Origin: Paramarasmius palmivorus
Taxonomy: Eukaryota; Basidiomycota; Agaricomycetes; Agaricales; Marasmiaceae
Assembly (NCBI GenBank): GCA_037176845.1
Contig: JAYKXP010000154.1
Location: forward strand, 1-64,000
DNA: 64,000 bases
Direction: 5' to 3'
How positions within the stretch are numbered: the first letter of the stretch is position 1; each line of letters begins with the position of its first letter. The position numbers and the translations under genes were made by a program. This document shows positions 17,900 through 30,986 of this stretch, in pieces. Under the pieces are notes generated by a model. The model made no database searches, was not told where the DNA came from, and was given only the letters and a program-made list of their open reading frames with translations.

Positions 17900-19168
17900 C
17901 TACAATGAATCATCACGTGCATGATGTTTTGCCTTCGGAATGTGTCTATTAACTGCGGAGATTTCCCTATCATCAACGTCGGAGTATGTACCAGCTATCG
18001 TGTCCTGGATCCTAGGCGTATTGGTGTGTAGCTCGTATCCGTTAGTAGTGCTACCCATGAACGCGAGTGTACCAAGCCTGGTAGCATTTGACTGAACCCA
18101 TGTAACGTCCGGACGGGCTTCTCCACTGGCTACTCGTGCTACAAGAAGCGTCGGTGCGATACCCTGTTCACTGAATTATAATGTCGACAGAACATTCAAG
18201 ATGGATACTCACAGTAACAGCTGTCCAAAACGCGGAAGCATACTCTGAAGCTGCACCACTTGTTACGTATGCAATCAACGCAAACATCGTGGCAACACAA
18301 TAGAGTATCGAAGATTCAACCAGAATTTCCACGACTCCACGATATGTCCTCAGATTGGTTCCGCTATTTTTGCTCACTTGAATGATACGATAAATAATGG
18401 CGCAGGTGCAGAAAATGGTTGTGGCGAGCGTGGAAGAATACAAGGCCGTGGCATAGTCAACTCCCACGGCACCAAAGGAGGTGGACGTGGTAGTTTGGTA
18501 GATGGCAATGATTGAGAATGCTGCCAGTGAATTAGCTATAAAAGATTGATGAAGATCGAAGGAGACTTGCCAGTCATGAGCATTGTAGTGATGATAGGTA
18601 TGCTGATAATCCACCAATTCTGACCCCAAACTATCCAAGTTCTCCATATCTGAAAGCACCATTCAATAAGGAATACGAGATAATTGACATAGTGATGCGC
18701 TCACTATAATACAATCTGCTAGTACCGCATTCGCATCCGAAACCCCCGTTGTACCCGTGAACCAAACTGGATATTCATTAAGTGCATCGGCAGTCGATTG
18801 GGCTGTCTCCCCACGTTCGATGAAAGCCCTTTCGACATATGCCCAGAATGTGGCGTGATGAATGGTTGAGAGAATAAAGAGTGTGATTATAAGGAACGAC
18901 ATGATATATGGTGAACGTTGCTTTCGGCCGGTGTCTGTAACAGAGTTTAAGCGACGGGCGGTAACTGAGAAGGAGGAAAAACAAGCCGTACAAATCTTGG
19001 AGAGAGCAGAAATGAGCACGGCAACGTGTATACCTGTTGGAGTGATATAAGACTGATATGGGGAAGATCAAGATTGTGCATACCTCTCATCAAGGACTCG
19101 AGATTGCAAGCATTGAAATACGCCCCGTTTATCTCCTTCACAAAGACATCGGACTCACTGTCTGTCAT
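17900..19168 (-). CDS. agaricomycete 7-TM integral membrane protein
   Basis: Six exons with introns at 19034-19083, 18935-18991, 18650-18704, 18536-18570 and 18164-18212 give one frame ending at TAG 17900. The protein has about seven hydrophobic helices and the family hallmark ADCIIIWRTWIVWGQNWWI, plus GRKQRSPYIMSF before TM2 and GIAPTLLVARVASG before the hydrophilic tail. This family is very common in Agaricomycetes; its function is unknown. The fourth intron is notable: 35 nt with a GC donor (GCAAGT) and TATAG acceptor. The start ATG gives a short acidic extracellular N-terminus (MTDSESDVF). Confidence 0.8.
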
Positions 19169-21879
19169 GGTCGCAGGAAGAGAAAGACAGGGTCACAAGA
19201 TGAACCCATATGTCAGTAATAATATGTCGTAAAGAAAGTGCCTCTGTTTGGAAATTCCGTTGATGGAAAGAGAAGCGATTCAACGCCGAAACCATTCCAC
19301 TTTTGGAAAGTACAACAGCGCCCAAGGATTTGATCCTAGCTATTGACGGTGAAAGCCCGGAAGCGAGCCTCACTGGCAGAATATCACTGAGTAACATACG
19401 TAGAAGCAAGACTTTCAGAGTAGTCTAAAGCTGACCGTGTGGTGATTTAAACTTGCTTCAGCAGCAATGTAGTATGTTTGTCCCAAAACAGCGTCAATTC
19501 ATTTGCAAATCAATCAAGAATCAATGGTGGGTGAATTAGTAAGAGATTTTCGAGAAGTGTACGCATAGCATTCAAGTCATGGCCCCTACAGATGCAGCAT
19601 ACACGTGAATCGCTCCTCGTTAAGGAATCGGAAGACTCGGAGGTACGGAGGTGCGGAGGTCAAGTACTGAACGCGTGTTGATGGTTCGAATTTAAAAGGC
19701 ACAAAACCCCAACGTTAACCTTACCGAGCCAATCTTATCTATTTATTAGTTGCGATCCCTTTCTAACTTGAAGTAGAAGAATGCAAGGTTGTTTGACCAA
19801 ATGGGTTAGATATAGTACTGCAAAAACATTGGCCAAATTTATGTACCGTCCAAGTACTGTTCGGAAGTCCAACTTGAATCTCACAGGTCTTTGAATGAGT
19901 ACTTAACTCTCCTTTTTGAACCTTGTATCCAGAGGGCCTTGTACAAGTTCGGAACCCCACTGGCAAGTAGAACCACATATCGAAATGCACCAGTAGTCGT
20001 GTCTGCAGTCAACCTTCCCAGGAGTGTTACCAGTAAAGTTTGAATGACTGAAGGGTCAGAACTGAGCGTGATTGATCAAGAAATCAGACGACAACTCGGA
20101 GAATGTATCGTTGGTAGTGCTACCAACGTTTCGCAGCGGTCATGGGGACTTACAACGTTTAAGGGCGGCTGTCTGTAAATTATTTAATGAATACATCGGA
20201 AGATGAAAGCGCGATCTACTAGACAATTAGTTGTGTGGCCTAGTGAGATTTTTGGGTCCACGAAGCCTCGACAAGAATGATTCCAAATGGCTGAGATGAA
20301 GCGGAGTGTTGCCTACTTGGTTCTATAATTAGCGACGGAAGCAAGAACATTAACTCACATACGGCCGGTCGCCAGCACTGGAGAAGTGTCGAAATGGGTA
20401 CGCGGAGACAGAAGAATGCCTTCTATTCGACGCAGGCTGTCCCGTGAATGCCCCGCAGCGTTTGACCCCCTTCATACTCTTGAAAGATGTCCCAGTCGAT
20501 TGCCGATGTGGCTCCTTGACACCAGAAGAGGTATCTACCTTGATCGTCTCATGGAGTCACATTCCTGTCAAGTTTGACGAGGTGATGTGGCATGCACGCT
20601 GCGGAGATCGTCGAAATGAAATCGAGTTTGATTACGACTCGTACCGGCTCAGATAATCAATGGAAGCTGATGGCCAAGGTCCTTGGAAACCTGAGAGCCT
20701 AAGACGATCTGCAATAAGCACGAACTCGGCAGTCAAAGCAGTTGTTTTCAGTCAACTTGCCTTTTTTAACTGATTTTCAACTCCAGGAATGGAGGACAGA
20801 CATCCGGATCAGCGAGTTAAAAGTTTCGCTGTATGCTATAAGGTCAGCAAACAGATGACTAGTAAAAAAATCCCAACCCGCGTGAAAAGTAACTCGCTTT
20901 GGAGTGGTCAGTCTACAACGTGTTACGTTTTCAATAAGAGCCAGGATATGGTCCGACGCGAGTACGTAAAAGTGCCTGGCCAAGAATTTTACTATCGATA
21001 CGTTTGCTCAGGTTGAACTGTAAGGTTTAAGCTGTCTTCACCCTAACAGCCACAGAATGAAGAGAAGCTGAGGAGAGGTTTTACCCTGCCCTAGCTACAG
21101 TACGAATTAACGAGCTTAGTGAATTATGAATGCGGTTCACACTCTATACACCGTTTCACCGGATGAGAAGACGAATGATAGGAGGGCTTGGCGTGTTCCT
21201 CCCTGATGAACGAGCTTGAATGAGGTATACTGGTAGATAGCCGAACTAAGGGCGAGGAGAAGCTGCTTCGATAGTAGCTAGAGATCCGCCCCGCTTTGGA
21301 GCAATATCAGAGAACCGTCCCCATTCTGAGTCGTCCGAGAGGGATTTGGGTGACCAGGGTGACGTGAAATTGTATATAGACCCTGCAAGCTCAACAGCCT
21401 TGCACGTACCCGTGTTTCAAAGCCCTAAGATATTGTTCCTGAGAAATTTTCATGAAGGATAAAGACCACAGAAACAACAGATGGATGAATCTTTGCACAG
21501 CAGATCCCGAGTTGGCACTGGCAGCTCGCAGACCATTAGCATGCTCAGCGGCGGTCGAGGGAACATGAGGTAAAGGTCATTTCGTCACGTTTGACAGAAT
21601 TGTGACTCGGTAACTCTTCCGATCGAGCCGCTAGAGCCGCGGCATAATACATGCATAAAAAGGCTTGGCCGGAAAGTGGTGTAAGTAGAAATCCCCTCTT
21701 TCCCCACCGCTCGTGTCTCTTTATTTTCCCTTTTCCTTTCTTTGACGAACCGGACGACTCGAGCCAATCGTTGGCGAAATTCACGATTTTTCATTTCTCA
21801 ATCACTTCGGTTCATTCCGACGGCCATCACCGTACTGAGCAATTTATGCCATTTGCCAAAATCCCATTACAGTCGACGT
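19169..21879. other. gene-poor stretch with one orphan exon-like ORF
   Basis: The frame ending at 20656 (plus) reads like a coding exon from about 20396 (GYAETEECLLFDAGCPVN..., then DVPVDCRCGSLTPEEV) but I find no convincing partner exons or known domain. A second plus ORF at 20789-21016 is weaker. A perfect 9-bp hairpin CGTTGGTAG/CTACCAACG lies at 20109-20128. The rest shows nothing I can support. Confidence 0.35.
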
Positions 21880-24723
21880 CATGGTCTTTGCTCCCGTTCG
21901 TCAACCTTTTCCTTTCGCTACTGCTACAGGTGGACACTCAACGTCGATTCACCATAGTTCGAGGTCACCGTTCCCCACATTATCTATGCCTGTCTTGGCG
22001 GTTTCATCGTATTGGTAAGTTAAACTCTCGTAAACCTGTTGCCATCCAACAACTCATGATTCAACATTTGTTCAGTTCGGCATGTTTTCCCTGTTTCTTC
22101 GGGAGAAGGTAAGAATCCCGTTCCTTGCGGTTCAGATCGTAGATGACAGGGGACACCAAGCTATACGTAGGTGAAGCATGCTGGGCTTTTGTGTTTGGGA
22201 TTATCATTGGTACGCTTGTTATCATTTTCGTCAACAGCAGGTTGACATCTCAAGCAGGTCCCTATGGCGCAAATATATTCAACCCCCGGGGATGGACACA
22301 CGGCGACGAGTCAGAATCCGATGTCATCGCGTTGGAGTTCACTCGAGTCGTCCTTGCGGTTGGTGTGTTTGCAATTGGTGTAGAGCTTCCAAAGGCGTAC
22401 ATGGCTCGTCATTGGAAGAGCTTATTCTTCCTTTTAGGACCCGTAATGACATGGGTGCGTGCTATCTAACATGTGTACCTGTAGTTAGTCACTAAGGTAT
22501 TCCCTTCAGGGCTGGTTTGTGTCTGCGGCTTTCATATTTGCTCTCGTTCCAGGGCTCAACTTCCTTTCGTCGCTGGTGGTCGCAGCCTGCCTGACACCCA
22601 CTGATCCCATTCTGGCTCAAGCAGTTGTTGGCGGAAAATACGCACATAAACACGTTCCCGCACACATTCGACATCTCCTCGCAGCAGAGTCTGGGTGTAA
22701 TGATGGTGCTGCGTTTCCATTCCTATTCATTGCACTATATCTCATCTTGGATCGTAATACTGGAGACGCAATTCGGGACTGGTTTCTTCTCCTGTGGCTA
22801 TGTGAGTCCGATCCTAGACTCAACCCCTACTCCGCTTACTGCTCTTTCCGCAGACCAAGTGATTCTGGGCGTTGTCATCGGCGCTGCCCTCGGGATGGGA
22901 TTTCGTTACCTGATGAAGTTTTGTCAAAAGCGGGATCTGATTGACCGCCACTCATATGTGGCTCAATACATATCTCTTGCCCTTCTTACAATCGGCGTCA
23001 CCACATTACTTGGATCTGATGATCTGCTCGCCGCTTTCTCTTGCGGAGCAGCCTTTGCCTGGGATGGCTTTTTCAATAGGCAAACGGAAGAAGCAGTTTT
23101 TTCTTCCGTCATTGACCTGCTATTCAATATTGCATCCTTTGTCTTTGTCGGTGCCTGGATGCCTTTCGGTGCCTTCGGCGATGCCGAGCTCACGCTCAGT
23201 GTTTGGAGGCTTGTAGTTATTGCGATTCTAGTCCTTCTTTTCCGACGTTTACCTGCTATGATTGCTCTTTATCGTTGGATTCCGGACGTTAAAACATTCA
23301 GGGAAGCACTCTTTACTGGTCATTTCGGGCCAATGGGCATAGGTGAGCTCAATAATTTTCGACTTTCACCATTCTAACTGACACTAAACACTTTTAGGTG
23401 CCGTTTTCATCTCTACCCTTGCTGCAGAACGACTCCATCGCGATGGCGATCATGAATCTCCGCAAATTGAGATGCTATCCAAAACCATTCAGCCTATCAC
23501 TGCATTCATGGTCTTGTGCTCAATCCTGATACACGGCCTATCCATTCCTTCCTTTTCCCTCAGTCGGCGCATCCACACCGTATCTCGTACTTGGTCCCGA
23601 CACACTACTATCGGGGGTACCAGTCAGCCACCAGAATGGACAAATCAGGCCAGACTCATCAAGCAAGGCGAAGAGATTGCGATTAATCGTGATCCCGAAA
23701 GGAATGATGCAGCGAATGCAATGGAGAGAGGAGAATTGGCAGCATCGTCCATAGAGAAAAGTGTGTCAAGTACGTCTAACGCTACAAGCACCACAGATGT
23801 ACGCGAGGGAGGCGGAAGAGCGATGAGGATGTGGTTGTCGCTAGTCTTCCAGTTGGCCGAGAATCTCCGGAGGGAGAGATTATGCTAGAATGGCAAGAAG
23901 GACCGCATAGAATCATCGAAAGGCGAAAGGGACCCGGTGAAGAGGTAACGTGCTCTGAACGTTTCTCTCTTGTTAGTATACTTACTTCTTGGTGTAGGTT
24001 GAGGTTGAAGTCATCCGAAATTACGGTTCACCACAGGCTCATTCATCCTTATTCCACGGCACCCATCCCCATGTTCACGAACGTCTAAATGCATATCTCG
24101 CAAAGCTAAAACATCTCGTTCACGACCACAGCAAAGAAGCACAGGATGTGAGCTCGAGCCCCTCCCAATCGAAAAATTCACCAATGGAAGCCAAGGACAG
24201 TGCTGTTGCACTCGAGGATGACGGCCGAGCATCGGAGCGAAGCCTCACGTTGCAAGATCATTCTTTGCAGGTATCGAATGGGCACAGGTCTAGACGATCT
24301 TCAAGGAAGGCAAGGAGCAAAAGGAGGCCCTCGACAGGTCGGAGTGATCTTAGCGGTACCGGCTCGACGTACGTGGAGCCACGGCCAGCAGATCAAGCTC
24401 AGACTCAAGATGAAGTCGAGCTTGAGCTTGAGCCTGAATCCGACAGTAGAGGACGCACCGCCAACACGCGGCAGCTCCCTAGTCGAAGTAATTCCCGTCA
24501 CCCACTAGACGGTATTCGTGCGTTGCATGCCCACCACCATTCGTATTCCTATCCTGCGCGAGAGCTATCTCCAGCACGATCGGTGCGTTTCCGCGATGAG
24601 GGTGCGTCTGGAAGAGTCAGTGGCACGAGCACGCCGAGGTATTCATCTGTGTTTCGTCACGGTCTGCCAGGCGCAGGTGATTCCAGTGTTCCTGGTACAC
24701 CACCTCCAGAGAGAGCAGAATGA
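21880..24723 (+). CDS. plasma-membrane Na+/H+ antiporter, Nha1/Sod2 type
   Basis: Exchanges cytosolic Na+ (and usually K+) for external protons. Introns at 22015-22075, 22109-22142, 22210-22257, 22455-22509, 22802-22853, 23343-23397, one near 23771-23811 and 23945-23997 join a frame with TVPHIIYACLGGF (TM1), GIIIGPYGANIFNP, FAIGVELPKAYM, the ion-site signature CLTPTDPILA and AESGCNDGAAFPF, about 12 TM helices, then a long Ser/Arg-rich hydrophilic tail with a histidine cluster (HAHHHSYSYPARE). These are textbook Nha1 features. The 34-nt second intron is short. The start is uncertain: a stop lies directly before TTCGAGGTC, so an upstream mini-exon (ATG at 21880) is assumed. The intron near 23.8 kb is also only approximately placed. 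Confidence 0.87.
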
Positions 24724-25302
24724 GGAGATGGCTAAAAGTCCCTATGATTGATGACGGACATCTACCTTTATCTAATGATCTCGTTGGTTCTTAATGTTTG
24801 GGTTATGTTGGGCATATGTATTTAGCAGGTCACTGTAGCATCATGATGTATCTTGCATTCGAGAAACCGATATGCTTCAGTTATGCATGAGACATCGACT
24901 AACAGTACATTGGCTACGCTTATGTGAAAACACCTTGCTGGAATATGCGTTCATTTTGCTACCGAGATTTCCACCATTTTGGTGCGATCCTGAGTGGTTT
25001 CTGCCCATCGTTTTGTGGCACGATGATGCAAGCATAACTCACTCAATGTGTGCGCACAATTGATGTAACCGGATGGGGTTCCCGGTTGGGTGACCATGGC
25101 ATGTATCTACATGTGGGTTTATCCATACCGGAATGCACACCTCAAGCTGTCTACAAACCCTGCATTATAGCCCCCGAAAGTTCTTCCAGGAAGCTCGATT
25201 AGGCGGACTATTAAACTGTTGGAGTCACTTAAATGCCATATTTGAGATCGTCTTTGGAGTCATCTTCGTTGAATTGGGTATAAGCTATAGTAAAAGGACA
25301 CT
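24724..25302. other. intergenic, convergent 3' ends
   Basis: Lies between the 3' ends of the antiporter (+) and the GH74 gene (-). Short ORFs only; no promoter or repeat recognised. Confidence 0.6.
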
Positions 25303-28137
25303 TTACGCTGCGATGTCACCGTAGAACACACCACGACCGCCACCAACGACATACACCCTATTGGTTCATGTCTGTCAGAAAAAGCGACCGAGAAAGGAAA
25401 CTGCTTACCGTCCATAGATTCTCGGGTCAGCAGTGACCACGTTCCCGCTCGCTGCTCCGAATCCATGATCTTTGTCGTTAATTTGTACCCAACTAGCTCC
25501 CTCATCGTCGCTTCTGTAATAGCCCAAACCACCATCAGCCAGGTCAGCTACGGCATATAAAGCCGGATATCCACCCTCGGTGGAAGATGCACCGAGCGCA
25601 ATGGACCATGCTTGAGTTACACCTTCGAGAGCTGAGAAGGATTCACCTGAATCCGTGGAGTGGAAGATGCCGGCGTCGGTGGATACCCATACATCTCCTG
25701 TTGCACCCGGGTGAACAGCGATTTCGACGGAACTTTGAGAAGAGCCAAGGGATCCAGCTGCTTCGGTGAAGGTACTACCACCGTCTGTGGATACATAGAA
25801 TCTTTGTATTGTGGCTTAGCCTTCGTGGTAATATTATAGTTCAAAAAGAGGCTTACGAGCCACCTGAAGCACCGTAGAACACAGTGTTATCAAGTTTGTC
25901 CGACGTGATGATAGCATTTGCCGGTAGAGACGAAATAGATTCGAATGTCTCTTGATTCTTGGACACTAGAATGCCGCTGCCACTAGCTGTGCTCCACAGG
26001 ACAGTGTCGCCATCAGCAGAGAGTGCAATCTTGCCTCCTTGAGTACCATCGGGAGCACCGGGATGTTCGGCCCTGTAAACGTATTGAGGGTAGCTCGAAA
26101 CTATCGGCAGTCAAAAGGCGTACCAGGTGGCACCAGAATCATTCGACAGAGCTACTTGTTTTGTTTCCCTGAGTGTATCATGTCAGTTTCCGGATTCTTT
26201 AACAGCACATCTCACTTACCCTGAACCGTCGGTACCAACACGAACAATGTTCGTTGGAGCGTTTCCGGCAAAGTCGATATCGGAGCTTGTTGCCCACTCA
26301 GGATTGGTGAACCTTGTTTCAGGTGCAGTGTCGAGGTCGAGGTGGGCGAAACCTAAGGAAGAGTGGCTTTGAACTTCGGGGATTACAAACGGCGAAAAAA
26401 CAGACATACCACAGTTATCACCAACAGCCGAAAGAAGATGGGGTCCCTCAGGTGGAGAAATGATGCCCAATACCGCAGTCTCCTCCACACCATCCGCCAG
26501 GGACTTAAGCGTGATGTTCCCGCCATTATCCCACTCCGTTAGATCATGTCCTCCGAAAATGGTTGCGCCAGTACCATACAGCCAATGGTTGGAGTCATGA
26601 GGGTCAATAACCAAACTCTCCATCATCCAACCGGTCTGTAATCCTTCACTACTGAGAGTCGTGGAGGCGGGGCCAAGCCAAGGTGCGAGTGAAATGTCGT
26701 AGGCGTACTGTTTTTGGATCTCGGGATAAGCGGTGAAAGCCCAGATTGGTTTCCATGTGGCACCACTGTCGGTTGAGCGGAAGATTTGGCCATCTGGCCA
26801 CCAACTGTTGAGAGCTGTGATTCGAACAGCGTCAGTGGTACGGATCGGCTAATGACACGATGAAGGCATACCGGCAACCATGATAGTACCAGGATTCAGA
26901 ACGTCCAACGCGAAACCACCGAAACCAAAGTATAAATCATCTCCAGATACTGGGGTAATGTCCGTCCACGCGCCAGCTGCAATATCGTACTTGTGGACAG
27001 CACCACTAGTGCCATCATAAGGACCAGCACCGTCGGAGTAAGTCACGTATAATACGTTTTCGGCTTCGGAAAGAATACCCTTGTGAGGCAAGAACTGCTG
27101 TTGCTGACCTGGAACTGCAGCCCCTAGTACATGCTGTCAGAGAGGTGTGGTGCTTGAGTACCATGGGAGCTTACATGTTGACCCTGCGTCTTCGGAAACA
27201 AAGATGTTGTCGGTACCGTTGCTAGCGACACCGATGAAGACACGAGGTGTTGGTTCCCCAGCCGAGCCAGAGGAAGGATCGAAAGTGATCCATGCGACGC
27301 CGATCTCGTCATTGTTATTCCCTTGAGTGTCATTAGGGTCAGGGATAAAGGTACCTGTTGTCCGGAATGAATACAGTATCGAGTGCGGAGAGACCATGGT
27401 TTCTGTACCTGTGTCAGGTAAACTTTCGACTTGAGCCCATGTTTGACCTTGGTCGGTAGATTTCCATAGCCCGTTGCCGCTTCTAGCGCCGAACAAGAGT
27501 ACCCTATTGTCGTTGGGATCAACTGCCAAACGCTACTGAACTATTGAGTACACTGAAACGTGAGCTTAACCAGTGCAACGCACCTCGCCCATTCCACGAC
27601 CAGGCATATTTCCGCCAACCTTGAAGGGGAGTTCGACTTCAGTGAAGCTGTCACCATAGTCATCGGAGATCAAGATGTGACCTGGGAGGGGATCCCAGTC
27701 TATGGTGTACAATCCAGTAGCCTGAATGAAGAATCTGAGGACGTTTCGCCTGATGAAATGCGACTACGCACCAAATAAAGACGGTTTGGCTCGACTGGGT
27801 CAGTTGCCAAGGCATCGACACCCCAATAGTTTGATTGAACCCCAATGGCCCAGTCGAGTAATGGCGTCCAAGAATCATCGTCGTTCAAGCGGTAAGCTCC
27901 CCCAATGTCTGTACGAGCATACGCGACACCTTGTTCGGTCGGGTTGAAGACAATTCCAGGTACAAAACCTTGGTGCAGAAACCGTGAATCACAAGTTTTC
28001 GTACTGCAACACAGCTCGAACGTACCTCCACCACCACCAATCTTAACATTCTTCCATGTATAAGCCTGCGACTCCGCTGCGCTGACGAGAGTGGATGAGA
28101 GAACCAGACACGACAATAATATCGAGGAGTCGAGCAT
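25303..28137 (-). CDS. secreted GH74 xyloglucanase
   Basis: Family GH74 beta-1,4-glucanases cut xyloglucan outside the cell. A signal peptide (MLDSSILLSCLVLSSTLVSA) precedes YTWKNVKIGGGG, and the first tandem-repeat propeller has FVPGIVFNPTEQG and RTDIGGAYRLNDD, whose Asp corresponds to one catalytic acid of the family. Further hallmarks are LPFKVGGNMPGRGMGE, IGVAWITFDPSSGS, FLPHKGIL and ESLVIDPHDSNHWLYGTG, which carries the second catalytic Asp. The C-terminus reads GGGRGVFYGDIAA and no CBM1 follows. About twelve short introns interrupt the gene; I placed the first (about 27963-28018) and last (about 25360-25409) from frame and motif continuity. Most likely an endo-xyloglucanase; chain-end specificity cannot be told from here. 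Confidence 0.9.
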
Positions 28138-28631
28138 GGGAGAGAAAAACGTCCTGAAGGGTAGTCGTGGACCCGCTGGACCTTTATTGCGTTTGGATAT
28201 CTTGGGATCTTGGGTAGGCAGTATGCCTCAAGGGCTTCTTGCTCCGAGAAAGATGCGACCCGTAGAGAAAGATGAACGCAAGTCTCCACACTGAATCGCC
28301 GACATATACGCGGAGGTTTTGGTTGCAAATGAAAAAAGAGTTGATGACGAAATTCAAAAACGTAACTTTACTGTTGCCTTGGCCCTTGCCGTCGGCACGC
28401 CTAATTCTGCTCTCACTCTGCCCAAGACAGTGGTACCGGCCAAATCCGCGACCCAACATAGTGGAACTCGATAACTGATTATCTTCCTCATTCCTCATCT
28501 CAATCATTAACCACGATGAACTATTTTCTATACCATCGTGTTTTCCTTCTCCTCCCAAACGTTCGAAGGCATCTTCAAAGATGATCCCGACGGGCTTGGC
28601 AGCAATCTGATAACTAAGCGGACAGCGGAAC

Positions 28632-28638
28632 TATAAAA
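28632..28638 (+). promoter_or_regulatory. TATA box of CDF gene
   Basis: TATAAAA 53 bp upstream of the CDF start codon, the right distance for a short 5' UTR. Confidence 0.55.
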
Positions 28639-28690
28639 GGCCGAGCCCAGACCCCAGGCATTTTTTGTTTCTTTTCCTTCATCACGGACG

Positions 28691-30478
28691 ATGTCGACAC
28701 CCCCATCTGCTCCAGCAACCCCAACTTCGCCCAATTTCAGTGCAGACCCAGAAAGCTCGTCTGTAGATGCTGTCACTATTGCTACCAGTGACCCATATTC
28801 TCTGAGAGCAAAAATCAGAGACGCGAACGACATTGCAGAGCTCAGGAAAAGGGGAAACACTCGCATTCAGAAAAAGGTTGGCCAGTTCTATGAAGAGCAG
28901 AATGAAAAGATCGAGGCCATGCTCAAGGTGCGTTCTTTATGTTCCCATACGCCCACCGCGAGTCTGAAAGATCCAACTTTTCGAACAGTCCCTTGAAAGC
29001 CATGCCAAGGAAGGCTCCGATGATGCCAAAGACAACGCGCTGAAGGTGACATACTTCGATGCCTTCATGATCGGCCGATTCCCTTACACTGCTTATAGGT
29101 CCGAATCGCGATCCAAGCTTCATTCATTTGCAATTGCATCCTAGCAGTATTACAGCTCTACGCCGCCATTTCGTCACTCTCGCTATCCTTTTTCGCGAGT
29201 AAAACCTTCTTACCTCTCATTTTTGTTCTTTTCTTAAAACATTCACCCGCCCTTAGCTGCCGCGGACTCTATTTTTGACCCAGGAGCAAACTACGTCTTG
29301 AACTGGCTTCACCACCGGTCGCAACGTGTGGACCCTCATAGGTATCCAGGGGTAAGTTCTTTCTCCGTCCACAGGTTGAACACCTCCTGATAGTGTTATA
29401 GGGTGGAGCAAGATTGACCACCATTGGCAACATTGTTTACTCGTTTGCGATGCTTACCGTCAGCATCATTCTTGTAGTAAGTGCTACAATGTTTCGGTCC
29501 TTTTCACATTATAATGTGTATCGCGACGTTCACAGGCCTTCTCCATCCAAGATCTCGCAACTCATAAACCCGGAGACGAGAACGAGTTTCATATACCCTC
29601 GGTCATTGCTGTCGGCATTGCATTCCGTGAGTTGGCTAACTATGCATCGTAAGCTCACGTACTAAAGTAAACACTTTTACAGTTACCAAATTCCTTCTTT
29701 TCCTATACTGCTATTCAATTCGAAACTCGAGCTCTCAAGTTCAAGTACTCTGGGAAGACCACCGAAACGACTTATTCGTCAAGTACGTCTCGTGGATATT
29801 CGCTCCACTGCACCTTCTAACTATCGCTTTTCACAGTGCCTTTGGTATATTCACCAGTAGTGCCGGCGCGAAAATACAATGGTGGATTGATCCTATGGGC
29901 GCCATCCTCATTTCTCTTGCCATTATTATCTCGTGGACCCGAACTTCTATTGGTAGGTAGGGTTCCCTATGGCTGCTTTCTTATTACTTACCTAACATCA
30001 GAGCAATTTGGCCACCTTGCGGGAAAGGCTGCTCCACATGAGTTCACCCAGCTCGTCATCTACAAGGCCCTCACTTTCAGTGACGAAATCGAGAAGATTG
30101 ACAGCTGCCGGGCATACCATAGTGGCGAAGTATGTTTTTCGTTCGCTTCCCCGTTACCTGTTTTGACTCACATATATCATCAACAGAAATATCTCGTCGA
30201 AGTTGATGTGCGGGATCTCTTCGCGTCCGATATCGCTGGTCAAACTGATTTATCATGTATAGATCGTCATGCCTCCCGAAACTCCTCTCTGGAAGACTCA
30301 CGACGTTAGTCAAGACTTGCAGGACCAACTGGAAAGTCTCCCGATGGTTGAGAGAGCATTCGTACAGTATGTCGCCCACGCTAGATGTCTTGGTTTCGTG
30401 CATGTTACTAATTACGCATCTCTCCGTAGTGTCGACCATGAGGTATCGCATAAACCTGAACATAGGAAGAAGATATAA
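28691..30478 (+). CDS. cation diffusion facilitator, Mn2+-type
   Basis: Membrane antiporter exporting a divalent metal from the cytosol to an organelle or outside. After a Ser/Pro-rich N-terminus and a charged helix (ELRKRGNTRIQKKVGQFYEE), the CDF core starts at KVRIAIQASFICNCILAVLQ. TM2 carries DSIFD and TM5 DHRND: both are DxxxD, the combination associated with manganese-transporting CDFs, whereas zinc members have HxxxD in TM2. The cytoplasmic domain follows (VEVDVVMPPETPLWKTHDVS...VERAFVHVDHE). Introns of 50-90 nt (first at 28928-28988) interrupt the frame; exon joins were made by motif continuity. The substrate call is inference from motif type. Confidence 0.87.
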
Positions 30479-30874
30479 ACGGACTATCTTCGGATGCATT
30501 TGTGGAGCAGAGCGTAGTAGTGCGCAAATGCGAAGAGACAGCACTTCTCAAGGACCTGTTCACATGTCAAGTACAGCTCATGATCAAGATACGGTCCGCT
30601 CATCTTAGATATCCATTTTGTTTTCCTCTTGCTATCCACTAGGCCGCTCTAATAAACAGTGATCTTTGCTATCTATTCGTACACCGTATAGACGCTGTTC
30701 CACGCAAACCCAAGCTTAATCGAAGAAGTATCTGGCTGACGACAACCGTCTTTGGTCCGCCCGTACCACCGTTTTACCGCAAATTGCATGAAAGACCATC
30801 CCAAGAGGTCTATTGTGGGGTCTTCATTCAGAGAGTCTCCAAGATGAGCGGGCGGCTGGGGCCACAGTGGTTTC

Positions 30875-30879
30875 AAAAA
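30875..30879 (-). terminator. Pol III terminator of tRNA-Ser
   Basis: Run of five T on the minus strand 15 bp after the tRNA 3' end. Confidence 0.6.
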
Positions 30880-30894
30880 GGAAATGCTTGAATA

Positions 30895-30986
30895 CGACGC
30901 CAGCAGGATTTGAACCTGCGCCCTCAAAGAGGAACAGATAAGCAATTGATTCGAATCTGTCGCCGTAACCACTTGGCTATAGCGCC
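30895..30986 (-). tRNA. tRNA-Ser(CGA) with 10-nt intron
   Basis: Acceptor stem GGCGCTA/TGGCGTC (two G-U pairs), D arm GCC...GGC, anticodon stem ACAGA/TCTGT, anticodon CGA at 30953-30951, intron about 30949-30940, long variable arm CCTC-TTT-GAGG typical of tRNA-Ser, T arm GCAGG-TTCAAAT-CCTGC. A TTTTT Pol III terminator follows at 30879-30875. Confidence 0.93.

Noticed and set aside
25260..25535. Separate small protein at the end of GH74
   Set aside because: It spans the last intron of the GH74 gene; the real C-terminus is RVYVVGGGRGVFYGDIAA.
27124..27522. Second minus ORF of 132 codons inside GH74
   Set aside because: Overlaps the true GH74 exon, which contains PDPNDTQG and the IGVAWITFD motif; a shadow frame.
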